This document shows, one piece after another, positions 25,485 to 35,386 of a stretch of 64,000 bases of DNA. The stretch's first letter is position 1; every line of letters starts with the position of its first letter. The position numbers and the translations under genes are program-made. This stretch comes from Lyngbya aestuarii BL J (GTDB lineage: Bacteria; Cyanobacteriota; Cyanobacteriia; Cyanobacteriales; Microcoleaceae): assembly GCF_000478195.2 (NCBI RefSeq), contig NZ_AUZM01000032.1:1-64000 (forward strand). The letters are read 5' to 3'. Below the pieces are notes generated by a model. The model saw only the letters and a list, made by a program, of their open reading frames with translations, ran no database searches and had not been told where the DNA came from.

Positions 25485-27215
25485 TTAATTGGCCTGAAAT
25501 TCCCGCAAAGAATCGGCTTGAGTCAGCAAAGATTCTGCAAAGGCGATCGCTTCAGTCGCCGAACGTCCACTCGCCAGTTGTGCTAATTCTTCTCGGCGTT
25601 GATGATTATTGAGTTGAGTGACTCGAACAACGGTTCTTTGTTCTGATCCTCCGTTAGAAATCTGATCACCAATCACTTCTTTTTCAACATGAAAATGACG
25701 ATCTCCCATCGCAGCAACAATAGGTTGGTGAGTTACACATAAGACTTGATGACGTTGACTGAGTTGATGTAACTTTTGGGTAATAGCTTGGGCGACTCGT
25801 CCTGAAACACCGACATCAATTTCATCAAAGACCAAAGTTCCTGAACCTGCAACTTCTGAAAAACAAGCTTTTAATGCTAATAAAAACCGACTCATTTCTC
25901 CACCGGATGCAATTTCACCGAGAGGTTGTAGAGGTTCACCGGGGTTCGGACTAAAGCAAAATTCGACTTGATCGGCACCTGTGATCGTGGGTTCGATGGG
26001 ATGTATTTCGACTTGAAATTTTACCTTTTCCATCGCTAAGGGTTTGAGTTCTTTGATCAAATGAGTTTCGAGTTTAGAAGCGGTTTTTTGACGAAGTTGA
26101 CTTAAATTTTGACACGCTAAAACTAACTTTTTAGTTGCTTGTTGATAATCTTTTTCGAGGGCTTCGAGAGACTGTTCACCTGTTTGTAAGTCTTTGAGTT
26201 CGGCTTGAATTTTTTGGTAATAAGCAATCACTTCGGCTAGATTTTGGCCGTATTTTCGACAAATTTGTTTAAGCTGTTGAATGCGATCTTCTACTTCTTG
26301 GAGTCGTTGCGGATCAGATTCGAGTTGTTCACCATAACTGCTAATTTGTCGTCCGGCTTCTATGACTTGGGCTAACGCATCTTCTACCATTGCTAAAATC
26401 GGTTGTAGCCTATGATCATATTCCACCATATCGGTTAAGATATTTTCCGCTTTTGAGAGAAGATCTGAGGCGGCTTTTCCCTCATCGTTTTCATACAATC
26501 CCTGATAGATTTTATAGCTTTGTTGTTGAAGTTCAACGACATGACTGAGGCGAATTGATTCTTGTTTGAGTTGTTCTAATTCATCCGCATCGGTTAACTC
26601 TGCTGCTTCTAATTCTTGGGTTTGATATTGTAATAAATCCAATCTTTGTAAACGTTGCTGTTCAAACTGACGGCGATTTTCTAAGATATTTTGAGCTTGT
26701 TTTGCTTGAGTATAAGCCGTAGCAACAGATTGTTTAGCAACGATTAAATCCGTCCCTCCATAGAGGTCTAACCATTCTCGTTGTAAACCGGGTTGACTTA
26801 GTTGTAACGTTTGACCTTGGGCGGTGATTTCCACAAAGCGATCGCGAATTTCATCTAATAGTTTTCGACTGATTAAAATGCCATTTAAACGAGAACGAGT
26901 GCGAAGTTTTCCACCGGATAATGTAATTTCCCGAGAACAGACGGCGAGTGTTCCATCAACAAGATCTATTTCTTGTTCAGCTAACCAACTTGAGATCAGA
27001 GGTTCAACTTCAAAAGTCGCTTCTAAAATTGCTCGTTTAGCCCCTGTACGAATGACCCGGCGATCTACTTTTCCGCCTAAAACTGCATCAATAGCATCCA
27101 GAATAATAGACTTTCCTGCACCTGTTTCTCCGGTAAAAACATTTAAACCTAATCCCAGTTCTAGATCGAGATGATCAACCAGTGCAAAATTATCAATCCG
27201 CAGCGATAGTAGCAT
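25485..27215 (-). CDS. recN: DNA repair protein RecN
   Basis: 576 aa SMC-like ATPase of double-strand-break repair. Walker A GETGAGKS is near residue 30, a long coiled coil runs through the middle third, and the C-terminal half-ATPase has signature ASGGEMSRFLLALK and Walker B TLVFDEIDVGVSG. Near-normal length. About 300 bp separate it from the downstream nuclease gene, so they are probably independent. It lies 134 bp downstream of nusB on the same strand. Confidence 0.96.
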   Translation of the reverse strand: MLLSLRIDNFALVDHLDLELGLGLNVFTGETGAGKSIILDAIDAVLGGKVDRRVIRTGAKRAILEATFEVEPLISSWLAEQEIDLVDGTLAVCSREITLSGGKLRTRSRLNGILISRKLLDEIRDRFVEITAQGQTLQLSQPGLQREWLDLYGGTDLIVAKQSVATAYTQAKQAQNILENRRQFEQQRLQRLDLLQYQTQELEAAELTDADELEQLKQESIRLSHVVELQQQSYKIYQGLYENDEGKAASDLLSKAENILTDMVEYDHRLQPILAMVEDALAQVIEAGRQISSYGEQLESDPQRLQEVEDRIQQLKQICRKYGQNLAEVIAYYQKIQAELKDLQTGEQSLEALEKDYQQATKKLVLACQNLSQLRQKTASKLETHLIKELKPLAMEKVKFQVEIHPIEPTITGADQVEFCFSPNPGEPLQPLGEIASGGEMSRFLLALKACFSEVAGSGTLVFDEIDVGVSGRVAQAITQKLHQLSQRHQVLCVTHQPIVAAMGDRHFHVEKEVIGDQISNGGSEQRTVVRVTQLNNHQRREELAQLASGRSATEAIAFAESLLTQADSLREFQAN

Positions 27216-27349
27216 TTTAATATTTTACTGATTTTAAGTTTAATCAATAGAGTCTAAAAATTTAGAATCAAAGCCGATCAATTTATTCGCACTTCAAATT
27301 TTAGAATAAAAATAAAATTAAGGAGTTGAGAACTCCCCATCTATCAAGG

Positions 27350-27982
27350 CTAATTCTGCACCACTACATCCGCTTTTAATTGATCAAGAACACGTCGTAA
27401 CACACCATTAATAAATCGATAGCTATCCTCATCGCTATAGCGTTTTGCCAGTTCTATCGCTTCATTGAGGGCGACTTGCTCTTGAGTTCCTAAGTACAAT
27501 AATTCTGTGACCGCAATTCTTAAGATATCGCGATCAATGCGAGGTAAACGGTTGACTTGCCAATCTACCAACGCCTGACTTAAAACTTCATCAATTTCTG
27601 TACGATGAATATTAACTTCTGTTAAAATCTCGATAGTATAAGCTGCAACTTCTTCTTGTCGAGCCAGTTGAATCAGTTCAGGAAACTCTGCTGCAATTCC
27701 TAAACGATTAATTGCCGTTTGTGTCAGTTCTATCGCTTCTTGGATCATGGCTCTAGCACTTTGGAGATCGTTGGCTCGAAATTGACTTCCCATCAACCGA
27801 TCACTTCCTCGTTGCAGTTCAACCATGGCTGTTTCTAAGGATTCTTGACCTTCATTGGCCAGCGTTCGGACAACAGCCAACATGATATCTTGAATTTGTT
27901 GAGTGGCGAGTTTTTCAGGGCCAGTTGGGAGTTGGCTAATTCCCAATAGAGCGAGTTCACGAGAGCTTCGACGAGCTTGCAT
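27350..27982 (-). CDS. nusB: Transcription antitermination protein NusB
   Basis: 210 aa all-helical RNA-binding protein that joins NusE and boxA RNA in antitermination of rRNA operons. MQARRSSRELALLGISQL at the start and the C-terminal DRDILRIAVTELLYL and YSDEDSYRFINGVLRRVLDQL are diagnostic. Longer than the E. coli protein because of a central helical insert, as usual in cyanobacteria. Lies between a DUF502 gene and recN on the same strand. Confidence 0.95.
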   Translation of the reverse strand: MQARRSSRELALLGISQLPTGPEKLATQQIQDIMLAVVRTLANEGQESLETAMVELQRGSDRLMGSQFRANDLQSARAMIQEAIELTQTAINRLGIAAEFPELIQLARQEEVAAYTIEILTEVNIHRTEIDEVLSQALVDWQVNRLPRIDRDILRIAVTELLYLGTQEQVALNEAIELAKRYSDEDSYRFINGVLRRVLDQLKADVVVQN

Positions 27983-28085
27983 AGAATTCCCCAGTAAATA
28001 GTAGTGTTAAACGAGCAAATTGAGAATGAATGGAATTTAAAATTTTTCCATTTTGAATTGAGTTTGGAGAAACAGACTCACGGGT

Positions 28086-28916
28086 TCATTTTAATCCTTC
28101 TTCATCTAATGGTACAGGTTGTAGTCGGTTCTCGTTTGGGATGAAACGTTCGAGCTTTTCTTGTTTGACCGGAGGGGTCTGGGTGGGTTTGGTCGGTGAG
28201 ACTGAGTTCACTATTCCTCCCGATACGATGATTTTAAAAGCATCTTCAACGGTTAGCGAAAGGTTGATCACATCATTAATCGGAACAACAGCATACCATC
28301 CGCTCGTGGGGTTGGGAGTTGTGGGAATAAAAATGCTAATCATGGGTTGACTCATCAAGGTTTGGATTTCCTCACTGACATTCCCCGTTACAAAAGCTAG
28401 TGTCCAAATTCCCTGACGGGGATATTCGACGAGAACGACACGACGAAATTTATCGTTAGAGTCTTTGAGTAGGGTTTCTAACAGTTGTTTAAGGGTTTTG
28501 TAGACTGAACCTGCTAGAGGGATTGCTTGGAGTACCTGTTCACCAAAATCAAGGAGCCACCGACCGACAATATTACGGGCCATTAACCCAATAAACAAAA
28601 TTCCGAGTAGAGGAACAGCTAATCCAACAACGACATTGAGTAAATTGACTAAAATTGGATGCAGCCCATCAAAGGGATTGACCTGTTTAGGAATTCGCGT
28701 CAAAAACTCAATCACCGAACTGGCGATGGTAATTGTTAACCAGATAGTCGTCGCCAGGGGGATAACGACTAACAAGCCTGCGATCAGGTCATTTTTGAAG
28801 TCTTGTTTTAAGCGTTGGAACACAGATCGTCCACTCTCCTCTTGTTGTATTGGGTCTATCGATGGTTGATCTATTATTGGTTTTCGAGAATCTATAGGGC
28901 TTTTAGTGGACATCAT
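28086..28916 (-). CDS. DUF502 family membrane protein
   Basis: 276 aa. A membrane span near residues 42-65 (LIAGLLVVIPLATTIWLTI) and a second near 95-115, then the conserved soluble region with IPLAGSVYKTLKQ and FIPTTPNPTSGWY. This is the DUF502 family, whose function is not known to me. Placed just upstream of nusB on the same strand, a common cyanobacterial arrangement. Two adjacent ATG codons make the start ambiguous by one residue. Confidence 0.85.
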   Translation of the reverse strand: MMSTKSPIDSRKPIIDQPSIDPIQQEESGRSVFQRLKQDFKNDLIAGLLVVIPLATTIWLTITIASSVIEFLTRIPKQVNPFDGLHPILVNLLNVVVGLAVPLLGILFIGLMARNIVGRWLLDFGEQVLQAIPLAGSVYKTLKQLLETLLKDSNDKFRRVVLVEYPRQGIWTLAFVTGNVSEEIQTLMSQPMISIFIPTTPNPTSGWYAVVPINDVINLSLTVEDAFKIIVSGGIVNSVSPTKPTQTPPVKQEKLERFIPNENRLQPVPLDEEGLK

Positions 28917-29245
28917 CTATTATTTTAGTGGGTTTGATAATATCCTTAGCTCAAGTTCACGGTTGGATTGGGATCATAGACTTGAGTTATACATATTACT
29001 TTTAACAATTGTAAAGAATTATTGCAACGTCGATCAGACTCCTAGAAGTCTGGTGACTCTCGATAAAGCTTCCGAGGTCTTTGACATCGGTTGATGTAGC
29101 CTCAAACTCGCTTTAAGTCGATTTAATCATTGTATGCTAGCTAACTGTATCTTGGGAAACAGTCTTTAACGTAACCCGTGACCCTAATTTTCATCTCCCG
29201 ACCTCCCCTGAAAATTAGGGGCAATTTTTCCTTAAACTAGAGAGT
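28917..29245. other. Divergent promoter region with leader hairpin
   Basis: 329 bp between the leftward DUF502 gene and the rightward aldo/keto reductase. It contains the hairpin at 29182-29220, described separately. No gene seen. Confidence 0.45.
29182..29220 (+). promoter_or_regulatory. Leader hairpin before aldo/keto reductase gene
   Basis: A perfect 11-bp inverted repeat CCCTAATTTTC (29182-29192) / GAAAATTAGGG (29210-29220) with a 17-base C-rich loop, followed by GCAATTTTTCC. It looks like an intrinsic terminator but lies 26 bp before the possible start at 29246, so it could attenuate this gene or end an upstream transcript. Confidence 0.5.
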
Positions 29246-30289
29246 GTGTTTTTGAAATCACAAACGAACATGATCCTATCGTCGTCTAGTCGCTATCAAT
29301 TTACGGATGATTTAAACATCTGTCGCATTTTAAATGGGATGTGGCAAGTTTCCGGTTCTCACGGACGCATTAACCCCTCATCGGCAATTGATAGTATGTT
29401 TAAGTATCTCGATGCAGGCTATACAACCTGGGATCTTGCGGATCATTATGGCCCGGCTGAAGATTTTATTGGGGAGTTTCGCAAACAACTGGTTAATCAA
29501 CGGGGTGAAGATGCTTTATCTAACCTACAAGCCTTTACAAAATGGGTGCCTCGACCCGGTAAAATGACCCGATCTGTTGTGGAGAAAAATATTGATATCT
29601 CTTGTCAACGCATGGGGGTAGAAAGCCTCGATTTATTACAGTTTCATTGGTGGGACTATCGCGATAAAAGTTATTTAGACGCGCTCCAACACATGAGCCA
29701 ATTGCAAACTGAAGGGAAGATCAAACATCTGGCTTTAACTAACTTTGATACTGAACATTTAAAAATTATTGTTGAAAATGGGATGAAGATTGTTTCTAAT
29801 CAAGTGCAGTTTTCTTTAGTAGATCGTCGCCCTCTCAATCAGATGGTTGAATATTGTCAAAAACAGGAGATTAAACTCTTACCTTATGGGGTTTTGTGTG
29901 GAGGATTTTTATCTGAAAAGTATTTGAATCAGCCCGAACCGCAAAATTTTAAGCTTGAAACTGTTAGCTTGAAAAAATACAAAAATATGATTGATGGTTG
30001 GGGCGGTTGGAGTCTTTTTCAGGAGTTACTACAAACCCTCAAAGTTATTGCAGATAGACATCAAGTTACGATTCCGAATGTTGCTGTTCGTTATATTTTA
30101 GACCAGCCAACCGTTGCTGGAACAATGATCGGAGCGCGTTTAGGAATTTCTGAACATCTCAAAGAAAATGCTCATGTGTTTGAATTGAGTTTAGATGCAG
30201 AAGATCATCAAAAGATTCAGACAATAACTGACAAATCTCAGGATTTATTTCAAATCATTGGAGATTGTGGAGATGAATATCGCCGCTAA
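29246..30289 (+). CDS. Aldo/keto reductase family protein
   Basis: 347 aa NAD(P)H-dependent oxidoreductase-type TIM barrel. The tetrad is visible: Asp and Tyr in WDLADHYGPAED, Lys in FTKWVPRPGK and His in LQFHWWDY. The listed start is a GTG; an ATG at 29270 (MILSSSSRYQF) is equally plausible and neither has a good ribosome-binding site. Substrate unknown. A perfect hairpin lies in its leader. Confidence 0.88.
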   Translation: MFLKSQTNMILSSSSRYQFTDDLNICRILNGMWQVSGSHGRINPSSAIDSMFKYLDAGYTTWDLADHYGPAEDFIGEFRKQLVNQRGEDALSNLQAFTKWVPRPGKMTRSVVEKNIDISCQRMGVESLDLLQFHWWDYRDKSYLDALQHMSQLQTEGKIKHLALTNFDTEHLKIIVENGMKIVSNQVQFSLVDRRPLNQMVEYCQKQEIKLLPYGVLCGGFLSEKYLNQPEPQNFKLETVSLKKYKNMIDGWGGWSLFQELLQTLKVIADRHQVTIPNVAVRYILDQPTVAGTMIGARLGISEHLKENAHVFELSLDAEDHQKIQTITDKSQDLFQIIGDCGDEYRR

Positions 30290-30368
30290 GGAAATGTGGA
30301 AATTTTTTGCGCTCTATTTGTGAGTGTTGTATTATTAGATCAAACAAAAAGTAAGGCGAAGTCAAACC

Positions 30369-30656
30369 ATGTCAGCAGAACCGATTACCCCGGAAATTAG
30401 CGATCGCATTTGCGCTCATATGAATGATGATCACGCCAATGCTATTTTACTCTATGCCAAAGTCTTTGCTAAAACTCCGAATGCCACCTCTGCTCGTCTA
30501 GTTTCGATAGACCCAGAAGGGATGGATCTCACGGCTTTAGTGGAAGCCAAATCAACCCCATTACGAGTTTCATTCGATCACACTCTAGAAAATTCGGAAG
30601 ATGCTCATCATACCCTAATTGAGATGGTTAAACAAGCTCGAAAAATGTCTGAGTAA
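30369..30656 (+). CDS. DUF2470 domain protein
   Basis: 95 aa consisting of a single DUF2470 domain (HMNDDHANAILLYAK, VSIDPEGMDL). The domain occurs at the C-terminus of HugZ-type haem-handling proteins and alone in plants and cyanobacteria. His-rich HMNDDH and DAHH may bind haem or metal (inference). It follows the aldo/keto reductase by 79 bp on the same strand. Confidence 0.88.
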   Translation: MSAEPITPEISDRICAHMNDDHANAILLYAKVFAKTPNATSARLVSIDPEGMDLTALVEAKSTPLRVSFDHTLENSEDAHHTLIEMVKQARKMSE

Positions 30657-30692
30657 AAAGGTAAAATTTCTCAATAATTCAGAAGAAAAATA

Positions 30693-31376
30693 TTAGTTTT
30701 TTTGAGCATTTTGTAGTTGTTCGACAGCTTTCGTTAAACGGATCAGATAGGGTTTGACAACATCTCGATTTTGCTGATCGAGTTTTACGATTTGTCGATG
30801 AAGCTGATTAATTTTGACATGGAGTTTCTCGTCGCGCTCAGAAGACTGAGAAGAAGATACAGGAGGAGTAAGATCTGACTCTGGAGGAGGATCTGTAGAG
30901 TAGTCAGAAATCAGAGGGACATGATCAGAAACAGGAGTTTGTTTCACCGCTTCTAACGCTTCTTCTATGAGTTTGATGCGGACATTGATCACTTCCCAAT
31001 CTTGCTGTCGAATCACATCATGTTCTAAACTTTGGGTCACACGCTGCAACTCTGTTAAAACTTCAGTAATGGGATCAAGTTCAGTCGGTTCAGCAGGTAT
31101 ATTTTGCACCTGTTCCTGTAGAGATTGGACAACTGTATGCACATCGGCGATCGCAGATTCGCTATACTGTCGAACTTGTTGTTCAAACCGTTGTCGATTA
31201 ATTAAATTTAACCATAATGCGGCGCTGATTGGAGTTGCAGCATATAAAATCTGCCTATACCATGCAGCAGCAACGATAGAACCGATGGTTGAACCGACAA
31301 CAGCACTGTATTCGGCGATTTTCCACCAATCTGTTGATGTTTGTGAGGGTATTGAAGACGTTTCTCTATTCTGCAT
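30693..31376 (-). CDS. Hypothetical membrane protein with coiled coil
   Basis: About 227 aa from the ATG at 31376 (the frame is open to a TTG at 31403). One or two hydrophobic segments in the first 60 residues (SAVVGSTIGSIVAAAWY, ILYAATPISAALWLNLI), then helical heptad-like sequence with a Pro/Ser-rich break and a second coiled coil (KINQLHRQIVKLDQQN). I do not recognise the family. Convergent with the DUF2470 gene, 36 bp apart. Confidence 0.7.
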   Translation of the reverse strand: MQNRETSSIPSQTSTDWWKIAEYSAVVGSTIGSIVAAAWYRQILYAATPISAALWLNLINRQRFEQQVRQYSESAIADVHTVVQSLQEQVQNIPAEPTELDPITEVLTELQRVTQSLEHDVIRQQDWEVINVRIKLIEEALEAVKQTPVSDHVPLISDYSTDPPPESDLTPPVSSSQSSERDEKLHVKINQLHRQIVKLDQQNRDVVKPYLIRLTKAVEQLQNAQKN

Positions 31377-31655
31377 GGCGATCGCTAGAGCAAACAGTAA
31401 CAAAGCAATGCTAACCTAAACGGGGACTGATCACTCAAATTGATGACGAAATCAGGATACAGTCCATCTGGCTGCTTTTTTCGTTGTGAGTCTTTTTTAA
31501 TAATACTTCACATTTTTATTTCTGTTTAACACTTGGGAACTGTCCCCAATCGTCCTAAGATGATCTTAGGGACATTTGCAGAAATAGCAAGCCAGACTTC
31601 AGGGTTTGTTTGTTTCATCATTTGTTCAGGTTGTCAAGTGTTAGGTGATTGTGTA

Positions 31656-31982
31656 ATGCGTATAAGAATTGTAGAAAATTTTGATGCTGATTTTATCCTC
31701 GATCCGCAAGTAAAAACCACATTATTTGGCTTACTCACGAGTCAAGGTTTTCTCAATCAAGTTAGTCAACAAGTAAATGAAAAAGCGGTAGAATTTACCG
31801 AACTTTTATTTCAACCCATTCCCTACAGTGTGCAAACTCCGAAAGGAATGCCCAGGGAATTTGAACAGTATCACGAATCTGAAGATCATATTATTGTCAA
31901 CGTTCCACCTAACTTTATGTTTCAAGCAAAAATATTCCAACCCAGTCGTTTATGTGCGATTTATCGCCTCGTTGAAAGTTAA
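31656..31982 (+). CDS. Conserved hypothetical protein, 108 aa
   Basis: The start is set at the ATG 31656 with AGGTGA about 9 bases before it; the frame is open further upstream but that part (SGFVCFIICSGCQ) does not look coding. No signal peptide or membrane span. It looks like a complete small soluble protein that I cannot assign. The next gene follows on the same strand 52 bp later. Confidence 0.65.
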   Translation: MRIRIVENFDADFILDPQVKTTLFGLLTSQGFLNQVSQQVNEKAVEFTELLFQPIPYSVQTPKGMPREFEQYHESEDHIIVNVPPNFMFQAKIFQPSRLCAIYRLVES

Positions 31983-32034
31983 TAAAACTCTGTTCAATTT
32001 CTCAAACGTAAATTCTTTCAAATATTCTCTAAAA

Positions 32035-32574
32035 ATGACAACTCAAGCCGAAATTCCCACCTTAGCAAGCTTGGACTCTATTTCCTACATTAACGAACAA
32101 GGTCAACTTCCAGAAAGTTTACAAGGAAAAATCGGAGTTTATGCTATTTTTGATGCCGATCAAGTCTTACAATATGTAGGATATTCTCGCGATATTTATC
32201 TCAGTTTAAAACAGCATCTCGTTCGTCAACCTCAAGGATGTTATTGGATAAAAGTTCAAACCATTGATCGTCCCAGTCGGACAATATTAGAAGAAATACG
32301 ACAAGCTTGGATCGCTGAAAATGGTTCAGTTCCGGTTGGAAATGGAGAACAAACCGAACAATGGAATCAACCGATTAATGTTAAACCCTTGATGAGTGAG
32401 TCAGAAAATCAAACCTATCATCATCTTGATGGAATTGACCAAGAAAAGCATTTAAAAAAGGTTTCCAGGCGAATTGAATCTCTGATTTTAGAACAACTCA
32501 AAGAACGGGGTTTACAAGAAGAAATTCGCTTTAATCCTAAGCTAAAAACGAGTGGTTTGTTAGATTTGAAATAA
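32035..32574 (+). CDS. GIY-YIG domain protein
   Basis: 179 aa from the ATG at 32035. The overlapping longer frame from 31828 would run into the preceding gene and is rejected. GVYAIFD...LQYVGYSRD is the GIY-YIG nuclease core (here GVY and YVG), followed by the family Arg/Glu region (EEIRQAWIAENG). The C-terminal 60 residues are helical and resemble those of plant and cyanobacterial GIY-YIG proteins. Nuclease activity is likely but not certain. It is part of a three-gene rightward run with the 108-aa gene and the methyltransferase-like gene. Confidence 0.8.
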   Translation: MTTQAEIPTLASLDSISYINEQGQLPESLQGKIGVYAIFDADQVLQYVGYSRDIYLSLKQHLVRQPQGCYWIKVQTIDRPSRTILEEIRQAWIAENGSVPVGNGEQTEQWNQPINVKPLMSESENQTYHHLDGIDQEKHLKKVSRRIESLILEQLKERGLQEEIRFNPKLKTSGLLDLK

Positions 32575-32585
32575 GATAGAAAAAG

Positions 32586-33278
32586 ATGGGATTTCAACTC
32601 AATAATATTATTCCTTGGGGACGTAGTTTTGAAGATTATCTAGAAATGTTTGCTTTGATTCCCGAGGATTTAGAACGTTCAATTTTAGACTGTGCGGGTG
32701 GCCCTGCAAGCTTTAACGTAGAAATGAAACGGCGAGGATATCGAGTTATTTCTTGTGATCCGGTTTATCAATTTTCAGCCCCTGAAATTAACCAGCGAAT
32801 TCAAGAAACTTACTCAACAGTTGTCGAACAACTGCGTCAAAATCAAAATGATTATGTTTGGAATGATATCAAGTCTCCCCAACAGTTAGGACAGTTAAGA
32901 ATGGAGGCAATGCAACGATTTTTAGAAGATTTTCCTATGGGAAAAGCAGAAGAACGCTATGTGACGGCTGAGTTACCCAAATTACCCTTTAATTCTCAAC
33001 AGTTTGATCTCGCCTTGAATAGTCATTTACTGTTTAGCTATTCTCAACATTTATCAGAAGATTTTCATCTCAAATCTGTGTTAGAATTGTGTAGAGTCGC
33101 ACGAGAAGTTAGAATTTTTCCGTTGTTAGAGATAAGTGGAAATCTCTCGCCTTTTTTGACTCCTGTAATTAGTCATTTACAGCAGCAAGGATGGACGGTT
33201 GAAATTGAACCTGTTGCTTATGAGTTTCAAAAAGGTGGAAATCAAATGTTGAGAATCTTTAAACCAACAATCAATTAA
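32586..33278 (+). CDS. SAM methyltransferase-like protein
   Basis: 230 aa. A class I methyltransferase-like motif I (ILDCAGGPASFNVEMKRRGY) and acidic motif II (VISCDPVY) suggest an SAM-binding Rossmann fold; a later PFNSQQFDLALNSHLLF fits motif IV. Substrate unknown. It starts 11 bp after the GIY-YIG gene and its end overlaps the convergent cyclase gene by 4 bp. Confidence 0.78.
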   Translation: MGFQLNNIIPWGRSFEDYLEMFALIPEDLERSILDCAGGPASFNVEMKRRGYRVISCDPVYQFSAPEINQRIQETYSTVVEQLRQNQNDYVWNDIKSPQQLGQLRMEAMQRFLEDFPMGKAEERYVTAELPKLPFNSQQFDLALNSHLLFSYSQHLSEDFHLKSVLELCRVAREVRIFPLLEISGNLSPFLTPVISHLQQQGWTVEIEPVAYEFQKGGNQMLRIFKPTIN

Positions 33279-35284
33279 AAATTATCCTGTTTTTTCAGTA
33301 ACCAATAGGTATTCATTTTACCTTTCCCTTTGATCTCAACTAGACCTCGTTTTTCCAAGTAATATTCATCCTTTAACCGTTCATAAGTGGCTTCGGTGAC
33401 TTGAATACATCCAGGTGATCCAGAAGACTCCATCCGGGATGCAATATTAACTGCATCTCCCCAAAGATCATAAATAAACTTCTTAATTCCAATCACACCT
33501 GCGACAACCGAACCTGTGTTAATTCCGATCCGAATTTGAAAGTTTTCGAGTCCATCTATTCCTAAAGTTGAAGTGGTTTGAAAGCGATTCATTTCGGCTT
33601 GCATTTCTAAAGCCATATCTGCAATGGCTTCGGCATGATTAGCTTGGGGTAAAGGTAATCCTCCGACAACCATATAAGCATCACCAATAGTTTTGATTTT
33701 CTCTAACTTATATTTGTCCGCCAATTGATCAAAAATAGAAAAAACTTCATTCAGTAAACTCACCAATTCTATGGGGGGAATTCGTGCAGATAAAGGCGTA
33801 AACCCGACAATATCTGCAAATAAAATTGTCACTTCTTCGATAGCAGAAGCAATCGCTTTTTGGTCTTTTTTTAGCTGATCAGCAATAGCTTTTGGTAAAA
33901 TATTCAGTAAAAGCTGTTCAGATCGTTCTTTTTCTTGACGGAGTTCAGCAGTCCGTTCTTCTACTCGTTGTTCTAAGGTAATAAAAGACTCCTGTAATTG
34001 TTGGGTCATCGTATTAAAAGAACTTGCTAAAATCCCTAATTCTTCGATGGATTCAATGGTTACTTTTTGATGAAGTTCACTACTGGCTTTTGCTGATTTT
34101 GCACCCCTGGCAATGGCTTGACTGGCTTCACTTAGTCTTAAAATCGGTTTCGCGATCCAACGAGTCGTTAGAATTCCAAATCCAGTCGCTAAAATTAAAG
34201 CAGCAATACAAAGTAAAATAGTAAGGCGAGTATTTGCATTAATTTGTTGCATAAAATCTGATTCTGGAACAACCATCACAATCAACCAATCAATTCCTCT
34301 AGAATCAGAAAGCGGAGTCACTTGTAAAAATTCTCGCCGTCCATTAAGTTGAAAAGTAAGTTGAGTTTGAGTCTGAATATTCTCTAAACTGCCAAAATGT
34401 TCGATCAAGTATTCAGCCGTCGCATGAGTTAATAAATTTCGACTATCAACTGCTTTGAGTCGTTGAGGTTCGGAGTTTTTTGAAATCACAGTAAAAGTAT
34501 CTTCTAAGGTAGAAGTCGCCACTAAAACCCCGTTGCGTTCCATCACAAAAGTTTGTCCTGTTTTACCAATTTTTAAACGACTCAAAAATTCACTAATTCG
34601 TTCTAAAGTTAAGTCAGTGCTAGCAACGCCTAAAAGATTTCCCTGTTGATCATAAATGGGTTGATTGGCAGAAACCACTAAAGCTTTAGAACCAAAGTAA
34701 GCATAAATTTCACTCCAAACCTGTTGTTTAGAATAAGTAGCAGCCTCATACCAGGGTCGATTTCTCGGATCATAGTTGTCTTGTTCACTGACTAATTCTG
34801 TCCGATTTCCTTGACTATCTGCTAGCCATTTTTGCAGTTTTTGATCGGTGTTTTCTGTTAAAATATCAAATTCTATTGAGCCATCATCATAACGATTTGC
34901 ACCGACATATTCACCCTTGCTAGTGCCAATCCCAATATAACTTGCCGTCGGAAATTGCTGCATTTGGTTCCAAAGATAACCTTCGAGACGGTCAACCTGG
35001 TCTAAGTTAATTAAATCTTGACGAATCGCATCAACATTAATTTTATTAATTAAATGGGGCATTTCTAGATAAGTATTCAGTTCTTGTTGAATCCGATGAT
35101 TGAGTTCAACTTGTAACTGAGTTGCCAAATCGTTAACAGCACTTGATCCATTTCTAAATGAAAGCCACCCTGTTAACCCGACTGCGGCAAAAATTTGGAT
35201 TAAGAAGGGAACAACCAGTACAAAACGCAGAGGTAATTTAGGTATACCATTGGCAAATTGACGAAAAATTAGCTTGGATGGCAT
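33275..35284 (-). CDS. Membrane adenylate cyclase with Cache sensor and HAMP
   Basis: About 669 aa from the ATG at 35284 (the frame is open to a TTG at 35386). First membrane span (LRFVLVVPFLIQIFAAVGLTGWLSF), a periplasmic Cache-type domain (NRPWYEAATYSKQQVWSE), second span (LTILLCIAALILATGFGIL), HAMP, short coiled coil, then class III cyclase catalytic domain with FADIVGFT, KIKTIGDAYMVVGG and YDLWGDAVNIASRME. The Lys of KIKTIGD and the Asp of YDLWGD are the adenine-selecting residues, so cAMP rather than cGMP is predicted. Confidence 0.9.
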   Translation of the reverse strand: MPSKLIFRQFANGIPKLPLRFVLVVPFLIQIFAAVGLTGWLSFRNGSSAVNDLATQLQVELNHRIQQELNTYLEMPHLINKINVDAIRQDLINLDQVDRLEGYLWNQMQQFPTASYIGIGTSKGEYVGANRYDDGSIEFDILTENTDQKLQKWLADSQGNRTELVSEQDNYDPRNRPWYEAATYSKQQVWSEIYAYFGSKALVVSANQPIYDQQGNLLGVASTDLTLERISEFLSRLKIGKTGQTFVMERNGVLVATSTLEDTFTVISKNSEPQRLKAVDSRNLLTHATAEYLIEHFGSLENIQTQTQLTFQLNGRREFLQVTPLSDSRGIDWLIVMVVPESDFMQQINANTRLTILLCIAALILATGFGILTTRWIAKPILRLSEASQAIARGAKSAKASSELHQKVTIESIEELGILASSFNTMTQQLQESFITLEQRVEERTAELRQEKERSEQLLLNILPKAIADQLKKDQKAIASAIEEVTILFADIVGFTPLSARIPPIELVSLLNEVFSIFDQLADKYKLEKIKTIGDAYMVVGGLPLPQANHAEAIADMALEMQAEMNRFQTTSTLGIDGLENFQIRIGINTGSVVAGVIGIKKFIYDLWGDAVNIASRMESSGSPGCIQVTEATYERLKDEYYLEKRGLVEIKGKGKMNTYWLLKKQDNF

Positions 35285-35386
35285 GGGTGAATATTTTGGA
35301 GTTGTCAATTTAGAACCAGCATTCCGATGTTGGCTAGAGTCACAATTCGCCTCCGGTGAATTTTGTGAACATTGTTGGAATATCAA

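Noticed and set aside
31828-32034. Longer N-terminus for the GIY-YIG protein
   Set aside because: It would overlap the 108-aa gene, which has a good start; the ATG at 32035 begins the conserved-looking part.
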